Origin: Sophora flavescens
Taxonomy: Eukaryota > Streptophyta > Magnoliopsida > Fabales > Fabaceae
Length of the DNA: 64,000 bases
Assembly (NCBI GenBank): GCA_030762895.1
Contig: CM061068.1
Coordinates: forward strand, 78,703,228-78,767,227
Direction of reading: 5' to 3'
This document shows, piece after piece, positions 21,470 through 34,359 of this stretch. Position 1 is the first letter of the stretch, and each line of letters starts with the position of its first letter. The notes below the pieces were generated by a model, which was given only the letters and a program-made list of their open reading frames with translations, was not told the DNA's origin and ran no database searches. A program made the position numbers and the translations under genes.

Positions 21470-24400
21470 CTATGGTTGGTACACTTCAGGAAAGAAAGTT
21501 GCCCAATGCCTCCTTATGTTGTTGATGTCGGAATCAGATAATGGAGTTGGATTGTTGAATATCTGCAAGTTTAATTGGACAAAAGATTATATCTTTTAAG
21601 TAATAAACTAACATAAAACATATAACGAATCTATAATTGTTACCAATTAACATTTACCTCGTGCCATCTTTCAGTGATCCTAGAGGAGATAATTTCGAAC
21701 ATCCACTTCATCACATAGTATCCACATTCCCATGATCCACGTTGTATACGTGACTACGTACAAATGAAACTCAATTAGAATATGAGGAATTAAATAGAAA
21801 TCAATAATTATAACCACTTCATTTGAAGCGTTTGAACTAATAAATATCTTACATTAGGAATAATCCATCTAATAGCCCGACGCCTTTCACCATGCAACAT
21901 ATGGTTTTCATTAATAGAACTATCATGACAAAATAAACATTAATTAAAGTATATCTAATAGATTTTAGATAATTAAAACAACTGCATTACTGATTATAAA
22001 GTATTTTAATGCTTACGTTTCAATGATCGTCTTCAGTTCATTCGTCGGCTTATTTCCAATTGAGCGGAAGAAGACCACGACGTTCATCCTAGGGTACAAG
22101 ATCAACAGTTGCCAATGCTTGCTGTATTTGCGGAACAATTAGTGACTAAGTCATATATAGTTATAATTAAATAATCGGTACTTACTTATTGAGATAAGGC
22201 GCAAGGTAGAATTGATGATCGTCTCGGGCAAGTATTTCACGTATGGTGGTGGCCGGGTCTTCTGATGCTAGGAGAACATCACCCTGAATGAACATGGGGT
22301 CAATGAACCCATAAAGGGCGAGGTTACCCTGATCAACTAACATACAATGCACATACCTAATATATTGAAAAAATCATGTTAATTATCATAGTATTTAAAA
22401 TTTAATTACTTAACTTATAAATAAAATGCACTCACGTGCACCATAACGATAGATGTGCAGAACTAGCCATTTCTTTATCGAGTACAATCTCTATAAGTTC
22501 ATTCTTTAGGATATACAGTTCGTCACCTGGACTGGCATCATGTTCCAACCTTACCAAAGCTGCGTCATTCTCCATGGTAACAACATGTACAGCCAGAAGT
22601 TTAAAAACATCACCAGGTGCCCCTTTGTCGATCCCCTAAACAACAAAGATATATATTAGTAATCACAGATAAGTTATTTCATTCGTAATTAATTTAATGG
22701 TCAAATGAATACCTTGGCAGGAGCAGACATCTTTGGTCTTCCTGGATCCGACCTTTTAGGCAGAATATCATTTCCAACATCCTATAAGGAATAAAAATAA
22801 AGCATTATCTTTAAACAATAATAAATAATTTCAACTATGAATATAGAAAAACACAACTAACTGAATACCTTAGATGCAACAAGAAAGCTGACCAGTCTTC
22901 TTGGCCAGGGGATGAAGTTACCGGGGGCCTGACCCACTGTTTGAACCTCAGTGGTCATAGGTACTCGAGCACCAGCATCTCGAATAATCTCAATAACGAC
23001 CCTCACCTGATCATCCAGTAATAAACGATGGTGTATGGTATTACCTAAGTTATTATGTGCCCTCCCCAATGCCACTAAGCGGCGATCATGATGATCATCA
23101 ACATACAACTCACACCTATCAGGGTCATCATCATCATCATCATCATCATCATCACCATCATCACCATTTTCAGGCTAATGAGGAGGATCGCATGAGCCCT
23201 TAGTGCTCATATGGACAGATGGTTGGACAGAGGGATGGACACCGACTGTCATCTGTTGGGACATAGAAGTCAATATTGCCATTTGCTGGGCAAACTGCTC
23301 GGCCATCTCCTGTCTAAGCTCAGCTGCAATCTCCTGTTTTAGCTGTGCTTTATCTGCATCAACATCCCTGTGGCATTGGTGTGAAGATGAACCATGGTAT
23401 TGGCGGATGCCGACGCCCCATCCAACACCAATGACACAGGCCGGGTGGTCTGGTTTATCGATGGCAGCAGCTAAGATATCATCGCGTCCTCTAGGAACAA
23501 AGGTTCCTTGGGTTACCTGCTCGTCCAAGGCATCCTATAACATATAAAATATCAGGTCACATTACAATTCGATAGCAATATTAAAATGACAATTACAATT
23601 CAAACTATACTTACAATCTTCTCAGCTACTTGGCGGGCCTCCTCAGATGTATATTGTCCCGTTTTTCTTTGTCGGTCCCTCTTCCATTTACGATGGCGTG
23701 GGGGTGGAGGTGGATCAACAACTTCTGGACGATTTTCAGCGTTAGGATCCGCCTAAGATGCTGCTTCCGGACGTGCTTTCTTTTCCTCTTCCACCATTAT
23801 CTGACCAAGTTTTTTATATCCCCCACGAGACATGACATGGGGGTAGACATTCCTGCTTTGGTTTTCCTGCCCCTTTTTCCTCTTCACCTGTTATAAATAG
23901 AAGACAATTAAATTACATAAGTAAATAAAATTAATGAAATTACATAAATTTAGAGACAAATAAAATAAGTTAACCTGAAAGCTGGGATCATGTCGGCTCT
24001 GAACAAAGCGATCCCATGTCGCCTGGTCAAGAAACGGGTACACCTCAAGTGGGTTGTTTTCACATGTTGGATTGAATACATAGTATCTGCCCAGGTCGAC
24101 CTTAAAAGCCCTCCAACGCTTACCAGCATACTTTATCAAACGCTTCTTCATATTCGTCGTATCCGGTATGTCAAAGGTGAGCTACATTAACACCAAAAGA
24201 ATCAACGAATTACTGTATGATATTAATAAGATTAAAATAAAGTAGATACAGATAAACACATGACGTAAAAGTATAGATACCAGAATACTCTCCCATATCT
24301 GATCCTTCACGTCCGCCGGTACATCTTTCCAATTATCAATAAGTATACTAGGCCTGCTTCTAGCAAGGGTCGCCACAACACTGTTAAACTGCTCTGCCAT

Positions 24401-24565
24401 TGGCCCAATAGGATTGAGGTTATTATCAAAGTCTATTATTATCCTTTGATTTTAACCACGGTTGACAGTCAAATTCCTCATTCGTGTGGCACGTCTACCC
24501 TTTCTACCCGTAGATGGCGTCTTTGACCCACTGCATGAATGAGGGATATCCTCACGATCAGCCAT
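21470..24565 (-). pseudogene. CACTA second gene: Transposase_24 region joined to an Ulp1-like cysteine protease (C48)
   Basis: About eleven exons can be followed by GT/AG borders (approximate: 24565-24281, 24181-23975, 23887-23615, 23534-22869, 22781-22713, 22635-22436, 22356-22186, 22121-22017, about 21895-21854, 21758-21658, 21563-21470). Early exons carry Transposase_24 features (MKKRLIKYAGKRWRAFK, TQGTFVPRGRDDILAAAI) and a Gln-rich coiled coil. Late exons carry a C48-like fold: HWQLLILYP with the catalytic His, and QRGSWECGYYVMKWM with the oxyanion Gln and catalytic Cys. The end reads PTPLSDSDINNI. In-frame stops occur in the first exon (VNRG-stop), near 23760 and near 23175, so it is broken. 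Ulp1-type proteases cleave SUMO; the role in CACTA elements is unproven. Confidence 0.82.
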
Positions 24566-24728
24566 ATATACCTGTTTAAACAAAAAAAAACTTGTTAGTA
24601 TGTCAGGATAAATATCAAACATAACTTATAAATATCGATCAACGTACGTAAACATAACTTATAAATATCAACGTAATTAAACATATAATATGACTTTAAA
24701 CATAACTCAAACTAAACTTACATTGTGG
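24566..24728. other. Spacer between the two CACTA genes
   Basis: AT-rich spacer of about 160 bases with short repeats of ATAACTTATAAATATC. Both genes lie on the minus strand. Confidence 0.6.
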
Positions 24729-27700
24729 TCAATTAGTAAAGTTCTCCCATAACCCTTCTTGGTGATCATTACGAGTAGCATGTACATCATCCACTTCATT
24801 TTCCTCATTGAAATTAGGCACCCGTGTTGAGAAAGAAGGAGTATCCGAAATATCAAGAGTTGAATCTTGATTTCCCTGGAGAACCACTGACCACCTTTTG
24901 TTAGAAGGATCACAGATATAAAACACTTGTTTTTCTTGGGATGCCATGATGAAAGGCTCTTCTTTATTACCTACCTTATTAAGGTCCACCAATTTGAATC
25001 CTAACTCATCGGTTTGCACACCATTGTTACTGTCGACCCACCAACATTTAAAAACAGGTACTCTAAACTTCGTGTAATCAACCTCCCATATCTCTTCAAT
25101 GATTCCAAAGTATGAAACGGATGCCATAACAGGGTTTTTATCTTTTGAACTAGAGAAATGCATGGACTCAGCGACGACCATAACCCCACTATTTTGCATA
25201 ATACTTTTGTCATCCTGGGACTTTGTATAGAAGGAAAACTTATTGATATCATACCCATTCCAGCATATGACATCAAAGTTAGGCCCCTGTGCTAGCCATT
25301 TTAATGTATCAGAAGCAATACCATCATTTGCAATTTTTTCTTTAAACCAGTTCAAGAAAATCTTGTTATGCTTGTTCAAACACCATTTTTCAATCATTCT
25401 AGGGTAAGTTTCATTGATGATGCTTTTGTTCTCACATAAGTATGGTACAACCTCATCAGTGTTATTCAATATATACAAATGTGCTTGAAGAACTTCCTCC
25501 CGATCCATGCTCTTAACAGTGATACCTCGTGTACCCTTACCATCATATCTTCCTTCGTGACGAGACTTCGGAAGCCCTACAGGTTCCACTTCTGACATGT
25601 AGTCTGTACAAAACTCAATAGCTTCTTCTGCAACATACCTTTCAACAATAGATGCTTCGGGACGGTGTGGATTCTTCATATATCCTTTCAAGATCTTCAT
25701 GTATCACTCAACCGGGTACATCCACCTTAAATAAACGGGGCCGCACAATCTAATCTCCCTCACTAGAAGAACAATCAAATGAACCATGATGTTAAAAAAT
25801 GAAGGTGGAAAATACATCTCTAATTGGCACAAGATAATGGCTGCCTCATTTTCCAAGTCATCCAACTTTTTAGTGTCAATGACCTTGCTACATATAGCAT
25901 TGAAGAATAAGCATAACCTAGTAATGGCATGTCTGACTTTTTTAGGCAAAATGTCACGAATGGCCACCGGTAGTAGTTGTTGCATCAAGACATGACAATC
26001 ATGAGACTTTAAGCCAACTAATTTGAGATCTTTCATTGAGACAAGTCTTTTGATATTTGAAGAGTAACCCTGTGGCACTTTGACTCCCCGTAGACATTCA
26101 CAAAAACTTCTTTTCTCTTTTTTTGATAAAGTATGACATGTTGGGGGCGAATAAGTCTTCTTATCCCCCACTTTATGTGGAGCTAACTACTCTCATATAC
26201 CCATCGTAACTAGATCCAGACGAGCATTCACACCATCCTTTGTCTTGCCTTGAATGTTGAGAAGCGTTCCGATTAAACTGTCACACACATTTTTCTCCAC
26301 ATGCATCACGTCAATACAATGTCTTACATCAAGCTTGCACGAGTATGGAAGATCAAAGAAGATCGACCTCTTCTTCCATATTTTCTTCTCGGTAGCCTTC
26401 TTCTGGGTCTTCCCATAGATAACATTAGTGTTTTTCACCTTTTCATAAACTTTCTCTCCAGTCAAGGCCATCGGAGCAATTTCATTCTCCGGAAGTCCAT
26501 TGAAAGCTTTTCTCATTCTACGATAAGGATGATTACGTCGGAGAAATCTCCGATGCCCAAGGTAAACTGTCTTCCTTCCATGTTGCAGTTGATGGTAACA
26601 TGTGCCTTCTTCACATATTGGACATGCTTTATGCCCCTTAACACTATACCCACACAGGTTCCCGTATGCTGGGAAGTCATTGATGGTGCAAAATAACATG
26701 GCACGCAATCTGAATGTCTCACGGCAATACCCGTCGATCACATCAACGCCTTCATCCCACAACATTCTCAAGTCTTCAATCAAGGGACTCAGATAAACAT
26801 CAATATCATTTCCTGGCTGTTTAGGACCCGAAATCATCATACTTAACATAATGTATTTGCGCTTCATGCACAACCAAGGAGACAGGTTGTAAATTACCAG
26901 GAGAACAGGCCATGAACTATGAATACTACTTAAGTTTCCATATGGATTCATTCCATCGGTAGCAAGTCCAAGCCTGAGGTTTCTGGGCTTATTGCCGAAA
27001 TCCGGAAACAAACTAGCAATTCTCTTCCATTGCAAAGAATCGGCCGGATGGCGAAGCTGTCCATCACACTTCCTCTCATCTGCATGCCATCTAATGTTCT
27101 TTGCGTCATTTAAATTATCAAACAATCATTTGAACCACGGAATCACGGGAAGATACCATAACACCTTCGCATGAGGACCTTTGGTGACCATATCATAACT
27201 AGAATCACCATCCTTCACTTTGTAGCATGATACCCCACACCTGGGGCACTCGTGCATCTCTTCAAACTCTTTCCTGTACAATATCCAATCATTGGGGGCA
27301 AGCGTGTATTTTCTTATACACCATACCCATCGGACACAATATCTTCTTCACCTCATAGTTTCGAGATTGCAATGTGTTGCCTTCTGGAAGCATGTCTTTC
27401 AACAACTCAAGCAATTCGGTAAAGCTTTTATCGCTCCACCCATTTCTCGCCTTCACATTGAACAATCTTAACACCGCTGACAACCGTGTGAAATTAGTGC
27501 ACCCCGGATACAAAGCCACTTCCGCATCACTGCACAAAGTATCATACACATGTGCGCGCCGAAAAGACTCTTGCCCAACATCATGGATCTTGTCCTCTAG
27601 TCCATCATCCATTTCCACGTCATCAACTTCCTCTCTATCCGACACCCTCGGCCTGGCTAACGATTCACCATGACATATCCATGTTATATAACTCTTGCAA

Positions 27701-27894
27701 ATCCCCTCACAAATAAGATGACCACGTATCTCCTCAGCTTCTAGTCGTCTCTCATTCAAACAGTTAACACAAGGACAATAAAACCTTCCGTTACCACTAT
27801 CAGTAGCATTTGTTTTTGCAAACTGTAGAAAATCTTCCACTCCATTCTCATACTCATCATTTGTCCGTCTAGGATTCATCCAACCGCGATCCAT
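24729..27894 (-). pseudogene. CACTA TNP2 transposase, broken
   Basis: The start MDRGWMNPRR at 27894 opens the Transpos_assoc domain, with the Cys-rich CPCVNCLN motif following. Next come the catalytic core segments (LGLATDGMNPYGN, INDFPAYGNLCGY, HKACPICEEG, CIDVMHVEKNVCD), then DUF4218 (about 26171-25704), then DUF4216 (GIIEEIWEVDYTKF and VPVFKCWWVD, about 25110-25030). Frame breaks occur near 27289 (after HACPQ), near 27126 (FK-stop-LF), near 26193 (TMGI-stop) and at 25701-25703 (a stop where the family has Arg before YMKILKGYMK). In life TNP2 binds and cuts element ends in the nucleus. This copy cannot make the full protein. Confidence 0.9.
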
Positions 27895-28566
27895 GACTAA
27901 ACCAATAACTTCGTACTTAGTCCAACATATTCATCAACCACTTCTTATGACAGGGTATGGCCCTATCCCATTTGACGAAATTTCGGCAGCATTTCCCTTC
28001 GGTCTCTGACGTACATGACTTGAACGCGATGACATCCACCACGATAAAGTATGCACCTGGAGAACGAAAGGAAATGTATCAATCCGAACTTTCATCAAGT
28101 ATATAACATTAGAATCAATGAATAACTATTTTAACTGAATGAATAAAAAGTTTTTTCCCAAACTGTCCAACTTTGGACAATTCAAGATCCAACACAATGA
28201 GCGGTACATTAAGCACGTACACGTGTGCTCATTAGTATTGCATCTCAAATGGGAAACTAAGGCTTTACTAATTAATTAACATTAAGAAAAATAATAAAAC
28301 ACTCCAATCCCCAAGTACAATGCAAACAAAAACCAAACGAGAAAAATGGAGAGGAGAAAGCTTACCGGATGTGGGAAGAACACTCAGCCGGAAACCGTAA
28401 TGAATAATGAATATTCTGCTTAATATTCTGCTCGGAACTTGTACCATAATATATAGTTTCAATAACAGCAAGTGTACCTATAAGAAATAGTTTCAATAAC
28501 AATTATGTAGCTTGATCAATCTAGAAGCATAAATACAGAAGAACCATGATGACAGAGATAAAGCAC
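27895..28566. other. 5' region upstream of TNP2 in the CACTA element
   Basis: This is the leader or promoter side of the minus-strand transposase gene, possibly containing a 5' untranslated exon and intron. No coding frame is supported. Confidence 0.5.
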
Positions 28567-29205
28567 TGATGAGTGTGATTTCACCTCATATTTCATTGAC
28601 ATTTTACATGCATTTTCATATAGTTTAGGCATTTCTAATTTGATTTTGGTTAGTTTTTACCCTGGAACGGGTAAGACGGTTTTGTGGTGTTGTTGTGCAG
28701 GAATTAAGGATTAAAATGCTCAAGATTAACCATGATGGAGCTTGCATGAAGATGGGGTTTGAAAAGTGAAGAAAATGATCCAAACAGAGCCCATCACGGC
28801 CTAGCCGAGACAGCCATCACGGCCATGATCGAGTAGAGCTGAAAAGAAAGAATGGAAAAGTCAGAACTGGTCACGGCCAGCCCGTGATGTCCATCACGGC
28901 CGTGACGTGCCAACTAAACCAGACCCTCACAGGCAGAACTGATCACGGCCTAGCCGTGATGGTGGTCACGGCTGTGACAGACCAACCAGTGAAACAACCT
29001 CCAAGACAGAATCCGTCACGGCCTGGCCGTGATGGCCATCACGGTCGTGACGTGCAATATATGGATCTTTAGAAGCTGATTTGATCTGAATTTGTGATTG
29101 CTTGGGATTCAAGTTACCCTAATATATAAATAGAGCACTTAGGCTCGAAAATAGGGAGACTTTGAGAGACTTTTTGGGCTGCTCCCTTAGGCAAAATAAT
29201 TAGTC
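28567..29205 (+). mobile_element. Athila-like LTR fragment inside the CACTA element
   Basis: It starts TGATGAGTGTGATTTCACCTC and runs collinear with the first 500-600 bases of the LTR at 49464. It includes the GGAACGGGTAAG block, palindromic CACGGCC/GGCCGTG copies (28795-29050), a TATAAATA box near 29126-29133 and the TTAGGCTCGAAAATAGGGA block. It then loses similarity near 29205. It is a truncated LTR, and no target duplication was found. Confidence 0.8.
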
Positions 29206-30230
29206 CTCATTTTACACTCAACCAGAAAAACTTTTTCCTTACCCTATTTAATCATTCAAGACTCTATGGACATTCACATTCTTAGTTATACACCAGTAGC
29301 AGTTATAGTTTACAAGAAGAAAAAAAGAGAGATAACAACTGAGTTATACATAAAAATCAAATAACGACCGATCAGTATGAACATTCAATTGTTAAAATTT
29401 TAAGTGGATAATTATTTAACTTTCACCCACGAATATCTAGATCATTAGTCCTTTTCTTTGACTATGTAGTTTCTTTGTTGTAATAATTGGCCTGTTTTGG
29501 ATAACAAACAGAAAGAGACACCTCTCCACCCACCAGAGTTATCTGTTTAATTTGAAAGCTAGGTAAATGAAGCCTTTCCATTATCAAAACTTTTCTCTGT
29601 TACAACACTACTCAATGGAAGACACTATAGCATAAGCATTTTGAACTTTTCTTTAAAAACAAAAATAATGGCGGAACGTATCTCACCCAAATCCTCACAT
29701 TCAGCTAGGTACAAAACAAACTCAAGCTTATCTGAACTATGATTGCAAACAGTGACATCAACTACAACCTTTTATGCCATATATGAGATTCACTTCACCT
29801 TATCCATGTCATCATGACTGCTACCTTGCCATAATGGTCTCCCACGCCCCCAACACCACAAGACGAAAAACACCCCCTTTATTCTCATTTTACCATAAAC
29901 AAACAAAAATGACCTTCTTATAGAATATCTGGCAATCAAATGTTGAATCATGCATGTATAGAAAATGAGAGTGGACAATGGTTTAGGGGCTAACCGTGCT
30001 AGAAGGGCAGAAAGGAACAAGCTTGGGCGTGGATAAGGACGGAAATGAAGGAGAAGGACGCAAACGACGGGGAGGAGATGGCACACACAAACAGCGGAGA
30101 CGGGCAGCCGAACAAGCTTGGGGTGGCGGAGGGTTTAGCTTAGGAAGGAATGGCAGCAAAGAGAATGAAATAGAACAAAATAAAGGGCACGATCGATGGA
30201 GGGAATAAAAATAGGTCAAAATAGGGACTC
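29206..30230. other. CACTA 5' region, no gene seen
   Basis: AT-rich to about 29960, then a GC-richer stretch (30000-30200) that may be the transposase promoter or 5' leader on the minus strand. No coding support. Confidence 0.45.
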
Positions 30231-30233
30231 CAT

Positions 30234-30720
30234 TACACATCGGTTTTCCTTTAACCGATGTGGTTATTGTATATTACACATCGATTCTAAAGAAACCGAT
30301 GTAGCAACTCCAAAAAATTTTTAAATTTGATTTTTTGTTTTAATTTTTAACATCGGTTATCTGAAAACCGATGTGGTTAATTTATATTACACATCGGTTC
30401 AACAGGAATCGATGTGGAAAGATAAAATTTTAAATTCTAATTTTTTAATTAATTTTATACATCGGTTATCACAAAACCGATGTGGTTAATCTATATATTA
30501 CACATCGGTTCAAAAAGAACCGATGTCAAAAGATAAAAATTTAAAATTTAATTTTTTTTTGTTTTCATTTTAAACATCGGTTAAAATATAACCAATGCGA
30601 AAAATATTTACACATCGGTTAATTTTTAAACCGATGTGGAATCATTTGATTTTAATTTCAAAAATGTCACCGCCTCGTTTTACACATCGGTTTTTGGGAA
30701 ACCGATGTAGAATCTCCAAT
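30234..30720. repeat. Right subterminal repeats of the CACTA element
   Basis: About fourteen ACATCGGTT / AACCGATGT copies in opposed pairs, the same motif as at the left end, separated by AT-rich spacers of 25-60 bases. Confidence 0.9.
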
Positions 30721-30748
30721 GTTAAATGCATATTTTACACTAGTGACA

Positions 30749-30786
30749 ATTCAACCCCCTTCTTGTGTTTGCCTGTGTCAACTTCA
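30749..30786 (+). repeat. 3' LTR of the copia element, last part
   Basis: The LTR resumes with ATTCAACCCCC after the duplicated ACA. It ends CAACTTCA, matching 12340-12381 of the 5' LTR, and is followed by the ATAAG duplication. Confidence 0.92.
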
Positions 30787-30993
30787 ATAAGCATCATTGA
30801 GTGAAGTTTTCTAATATGTAACAAAATCATTTAAATTGATAGTAATTAGAAACAAATCTTTTATTACCTTTCGCTATCACACAAATATTATCTTTTATTA
30901 CAATCTGATTTAGCATCAATTTATTATGAATATAACATTATAAAATTTTAGTGAAAAAAAACATTATAAAATTTAAAAAAAAAATTGGGGTCA

Positions 30994-31680
30994 TGTTCCT
31001 GCCGAGATCCGACTTGCTGGAATCTCGCCGTAAAACGTCAAACCAAGAGTGAATAATGGGGGTTGTTTTAGATTATGGCTTGACAGAATATTGTATCCCA
31101 GTCCTACGTATCCCAATGGGAATCAAAGCCAGACGTAGTTCTGGGTTCAACCCTTGGCCATACGGTGATCTCGATCCCCTAATCTTGTATCCGATGAATA
31201 CCAGCGAGCAAGGACTCTTCAATAGTCTCTTGGTCGAGCTAGTTTCTCTAATACGCTTAAGGGAGAGTCACCGAGATTCAGTGAAAAGTGGGTTTCTCTC
31301 TTGGGTTCTCCTCCTTTTATAATAGGATCCCCATATCTTTAAGAGATCTAGATTTATCTCCTTTTATCTCTTAAATCTTCTTTGAGATGTGATTTCCTTA
31401 ATTTAATGGATATTATCTCTTTTAACCAGATAATGTTATGTGAGATAATATCAGGATTGATTAAAATAATATCTTAAATTGATCTCTTAACCGGATAAGG
31501 TTATTTGAGATAATATTAGGATTATTCCTTAATTTAATGGATATTATCTCTTCTAACCGAATAAGGTTGTTTGAGATAATATCAGGATTAATAAAGATAA
31601 TATCAATATTTTATCCTTCCCGCCTTGGTTGGATTCGGTATCCAAGCTCGGTGGCTGGGTTTTACTCCTCGACCAGTACA
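30994..31680 (-). repeat. 3' LTR of the Tat-like element
   Basis: About 687 bases, minus-strand ends TGTACTGG and GGCAGGAACA. It is nearly identical to 37616-38286. It contains repeated GAGATAATAT and TTAACCGGATAAGGTT blocks. Confidence 0.82.
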
Positions 31681-33480
31681 CAAGCCCCCCAAGCTTCGAG
31701 CTCAACGAAGCGTAGAAGTTTTCATGACAGGAGCCGAGCTTGGCATTAAAATTATCCGAGTTCAGGATTTATTGAGTAAGACTTCTTCCCTTTTTGCCAC
31801 AGTTCGATGGCCAATCTTCATACATCGGCTAACATTCGAGTTTAGCAGCTTTGGAAAGTGGACCTAACAATCCATTCTCTTGATTTCCTGGTGGCCGAGC
31901 TTGGTACCTCGGCCTTACGAGGTTAGAAACTTGGTTTCTTTAGCCTTTCAAGTTAGTAAGGTAAGTGACCGAGCTTCACACTTCGGTTTATATACATCTT
32001 TTACTTCGGTGAACACCTCAGGCGACCGAGCTTCACGTTTCAAGTTGCCGAGCTTTACATTTCTGCCAATTCTTAAGTTCAGCGGGCTCGGTGAGCGAGT
32101 ATAGTAATCATTTCCCTTTGATTGTTTGGGTTTGGTGATCTAGCTTTATTTCTCGTCCAATATTTTAGTTTGGTAGGCTTAGTGGCCGAGTTTAACATCT
32201 CAACCAGTATATAAGCTCCCCAAGCTTTGAGCTCAGAAGAGCGCAAAAGCTTTATGAAATCTCCCGAGCTTGTCCTTAGTGTCGATAAAGTACATGATTT
32301 GCATAGATCCTCTTACTTCGACTAATCAAGCTCGGTAGCCGAGTTTCACATCTCGGGCAGTACTCGAGTTTAGTGGTTGAGGTTCACATCTCGGCCAGTA
32401 ACATGTTCTGAACAGAAGATGCTTCAATCTTACATTTGTTAAGACAAGTTTAGAAGCTAGTAGCTGAGATTCAACTTATCAATGATTTAGGCTCGAACCG
32501 ATCTTTTGGAAAGTCAAGCTCAAACTCGGTCATTAGGAATTTACCTCAGGCTTGTATTTGAGTTGAAATTTTTGATGCTTTCAAGATGCTTATCTTGAGA
32601 GTTTGAACCCGACTCACCTTTTTCCGAATGTAGCTCGGTCTTTGAAGCTTTTGAGAGCTCTTAACATTTTCTTCGAGTAGATCTTAACCCTTTCATCTGG
32701 TGGATTTTGAAATACCGACTAACTTGACACTTGACCTTGAATATCATTATTTTTACCGATCTTGAAGGTGTATCTCAGAATAAACTTTCCTAATATCTTT
32801 TCCAATTTGTATGAGAAAATAGTTTTCATACAAGTTCTTCATAATAACAATCGAGCTATAGGCTAAGAAATATCCTTTCTCCGTGATTTCCGAGAATATC
32901 CTTCCTTTATCCCCATAAGCCCCCCAAGCTCCGAGCTTGAAATAAGCGAAAGAGCTTAAATGTCAACCCGCATATCTTAACACGCTTTTTGGTGCCGAGG
33001 ACTTTGGATTATGATTCGGGAGCATTGCTCGGACATTTGTTTTTTTGTAGAACCAAGTCTTTCTTGGGTTGTCGACTTACTTGGCCGAGCACTGCTCGGA
33101 TTTTTGTCCAGAGCCAAGTCTTACTTTGGATTCCAGCTTATTGAGTCGAACACTACCAGGATTTCCTTCAAATCTTGGGTCTCTAATATGCATGATCTGC
33201 TGTGGACATTACCTTGGTATGAAGGTGTTTTTGCTCGGTCTAGGATTTTTAGTGCAAGGGAGGAAGCATTGCTCGGCCTCGACTTTTTCAGTGCGTAGTG
33301 CGAGGGAGCATAGCTCGAACTCGGCTTTTTGGTGCGAGGGAGTAATGCTTCACCTCGACTTTTTGGGCTTCTACCCATTGTTCTTGGCTAGACAATTTTA
33401 GCTTGGGTCCTTTAGTGGATTCTCATGTTATTAAGCCAGCATATGCTCGGCTTTTACTAGAATAGGGCCCTGACGCGAGC
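31681..33480. other. Tat-like element interior, no gene seen
   Basis: Begins with the polypurine tract complement. Rich in scattered CGAGCTT and CTCGGC words. No frame with coding character was recognised. Confidence 0.5.
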
Positions 33481-33499
33481 ATGAAAGCCGCGACCGCTT

Positions 33500-34155
33500 A
33501 TGCTCTCCGAGTCTCCTCCATTACCCGTGTTTCGAGCCGCGAGCTTTCTAATAATGAAAAGTATGAAGGCAGAAGCTACCCGAACTTTACGCACTGGGGA
33601 TGAGCTTGAAAAAGCCATGACAAACTGTGAAGAGCAAGCTCGGCTAATTGGGAAATTGAAAACTCGAAATGTCGAGCTTGAGAAGACCAACTCTTCTCCT
33701 TAATTCGAGCTCTCTAAAATGAAAGGATTGACTTTTAGAAGGCTGTCAAGGCTTTAAAGCTTTCCCTTGACAATCTTCAGCAGTTTCTTGCTACTAAGAA
33801 AAAGGCTAATCGCAAGCTTCAGTTCGAGTTGAAGGAAGCTAAAGCCCAGATTATAAGGGAACGCGTTTCTGGGTTCTCGCATGCTATAAAACAAATCCAG
33901 CGCTTTGTTCCTGATTGTGATCTTTCGAGAGACGGTGTGGACAATGCTTTTAATAAAGATGGCATAATGGTTCCTTTGTCCGAGCTCGATGATGAGGAAG
34001 ATGAGAATAATGAAGAGCAGGTTGTGGGAGAGGAGGAGAACAAAGGAACTGAAGTGGTTGTGCTCGAGCCATCCTCGGTTGCTCTTTCGCAAGCTGAAGA
34101 CACTATTGGTTCCAACCTTGATGGGGTCTTTGCTTATGGGAATGCCCATGAGTAA
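33500..34155 (+). pseudogene. Opposite-strand ORF remnant of the Tat-like element
   Basis: Two frames on the strand opposite to the element, joined by a frameshift and stops near 33703-33828, share a coiled-coil character. The first contains DELEKAMTNCEEQARLIGKL. The second contains RVSGFSHAIKQIQRFVPDCD and a very acidic tail, and stops at 34155. Tat-lineage elements are known to carry an additional ORF in antisense between pol and the 3' LTR, and this matches in position and orientation. Its function is not known. The broken frame argues against a product. Confidence 0.6.
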
Positions 34156-34359
34156 TATTTTGTACTCTTGGCTATGCCCTATGTACTTTTGCTTTATGAA
34201 TGATAAAGACTTCATACTTATGGTATTTAACCCAGCATTTGGATTTACTCGGTTAACTTTCCTAAGTTCTTACTCGTCTTTTGTGCTTGGCGTTTTAATT
34301 TGACCTCGTGAGCTTATTGAGCTCGGCCCTATCATAGTTAATTATTTCATGTTTTTCTT

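Larger units (their letters stand above)
20770..30745 (-). mobile_element. CACTA (En/Spm) transposon, 9,976 bp, complete ends
   Basis: The left end is CACTAGTGTA and the right end TACACTAGTG, perfect 10-bp inverted termini. The 3-bp target duplication ACA (20767-20769, 30746-30748) splits the copia 3' LTR. Genes read on the minus strand: TNP2 first, then a Transposase_24-type gene that also carries an Ulp1-like protease domain. Hairpin-forming subterminal repeats lie at both ends. An Athila-like LTR fragment lies near the right end. Both genes contain stops, so the copy is non-autonomous, but its ends look intact enough to be moved by a transposase supplied from elsewhere. Confidence 0.95.
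10740..30786 (+). mobile_element. Ty1/copia LTR retrotransposon, SIRE/Maximus type, split by a CACTA insertion
   Basis: The LTRs begin TGTTGGAACC and end CAACTTCA, flanked by ATAAG duplications. The order is 5' LTR, primer site, gag, protease, integrase, reverse transcriptase, RNase H, an extra third ORF, polypurine tract and 3' LTR. That order of protease-integrase-RT marks Ty1/copia, and the extra ORF after pol marks the SIRE/Maximus lineage. Several stops and a deletion through the RT active site make it non-autonomous. The 3' LTR is interrupted at 20770-30745. Many substitutions separate the two LTRs, so the insertion is not recent. Confidence 0.93.
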
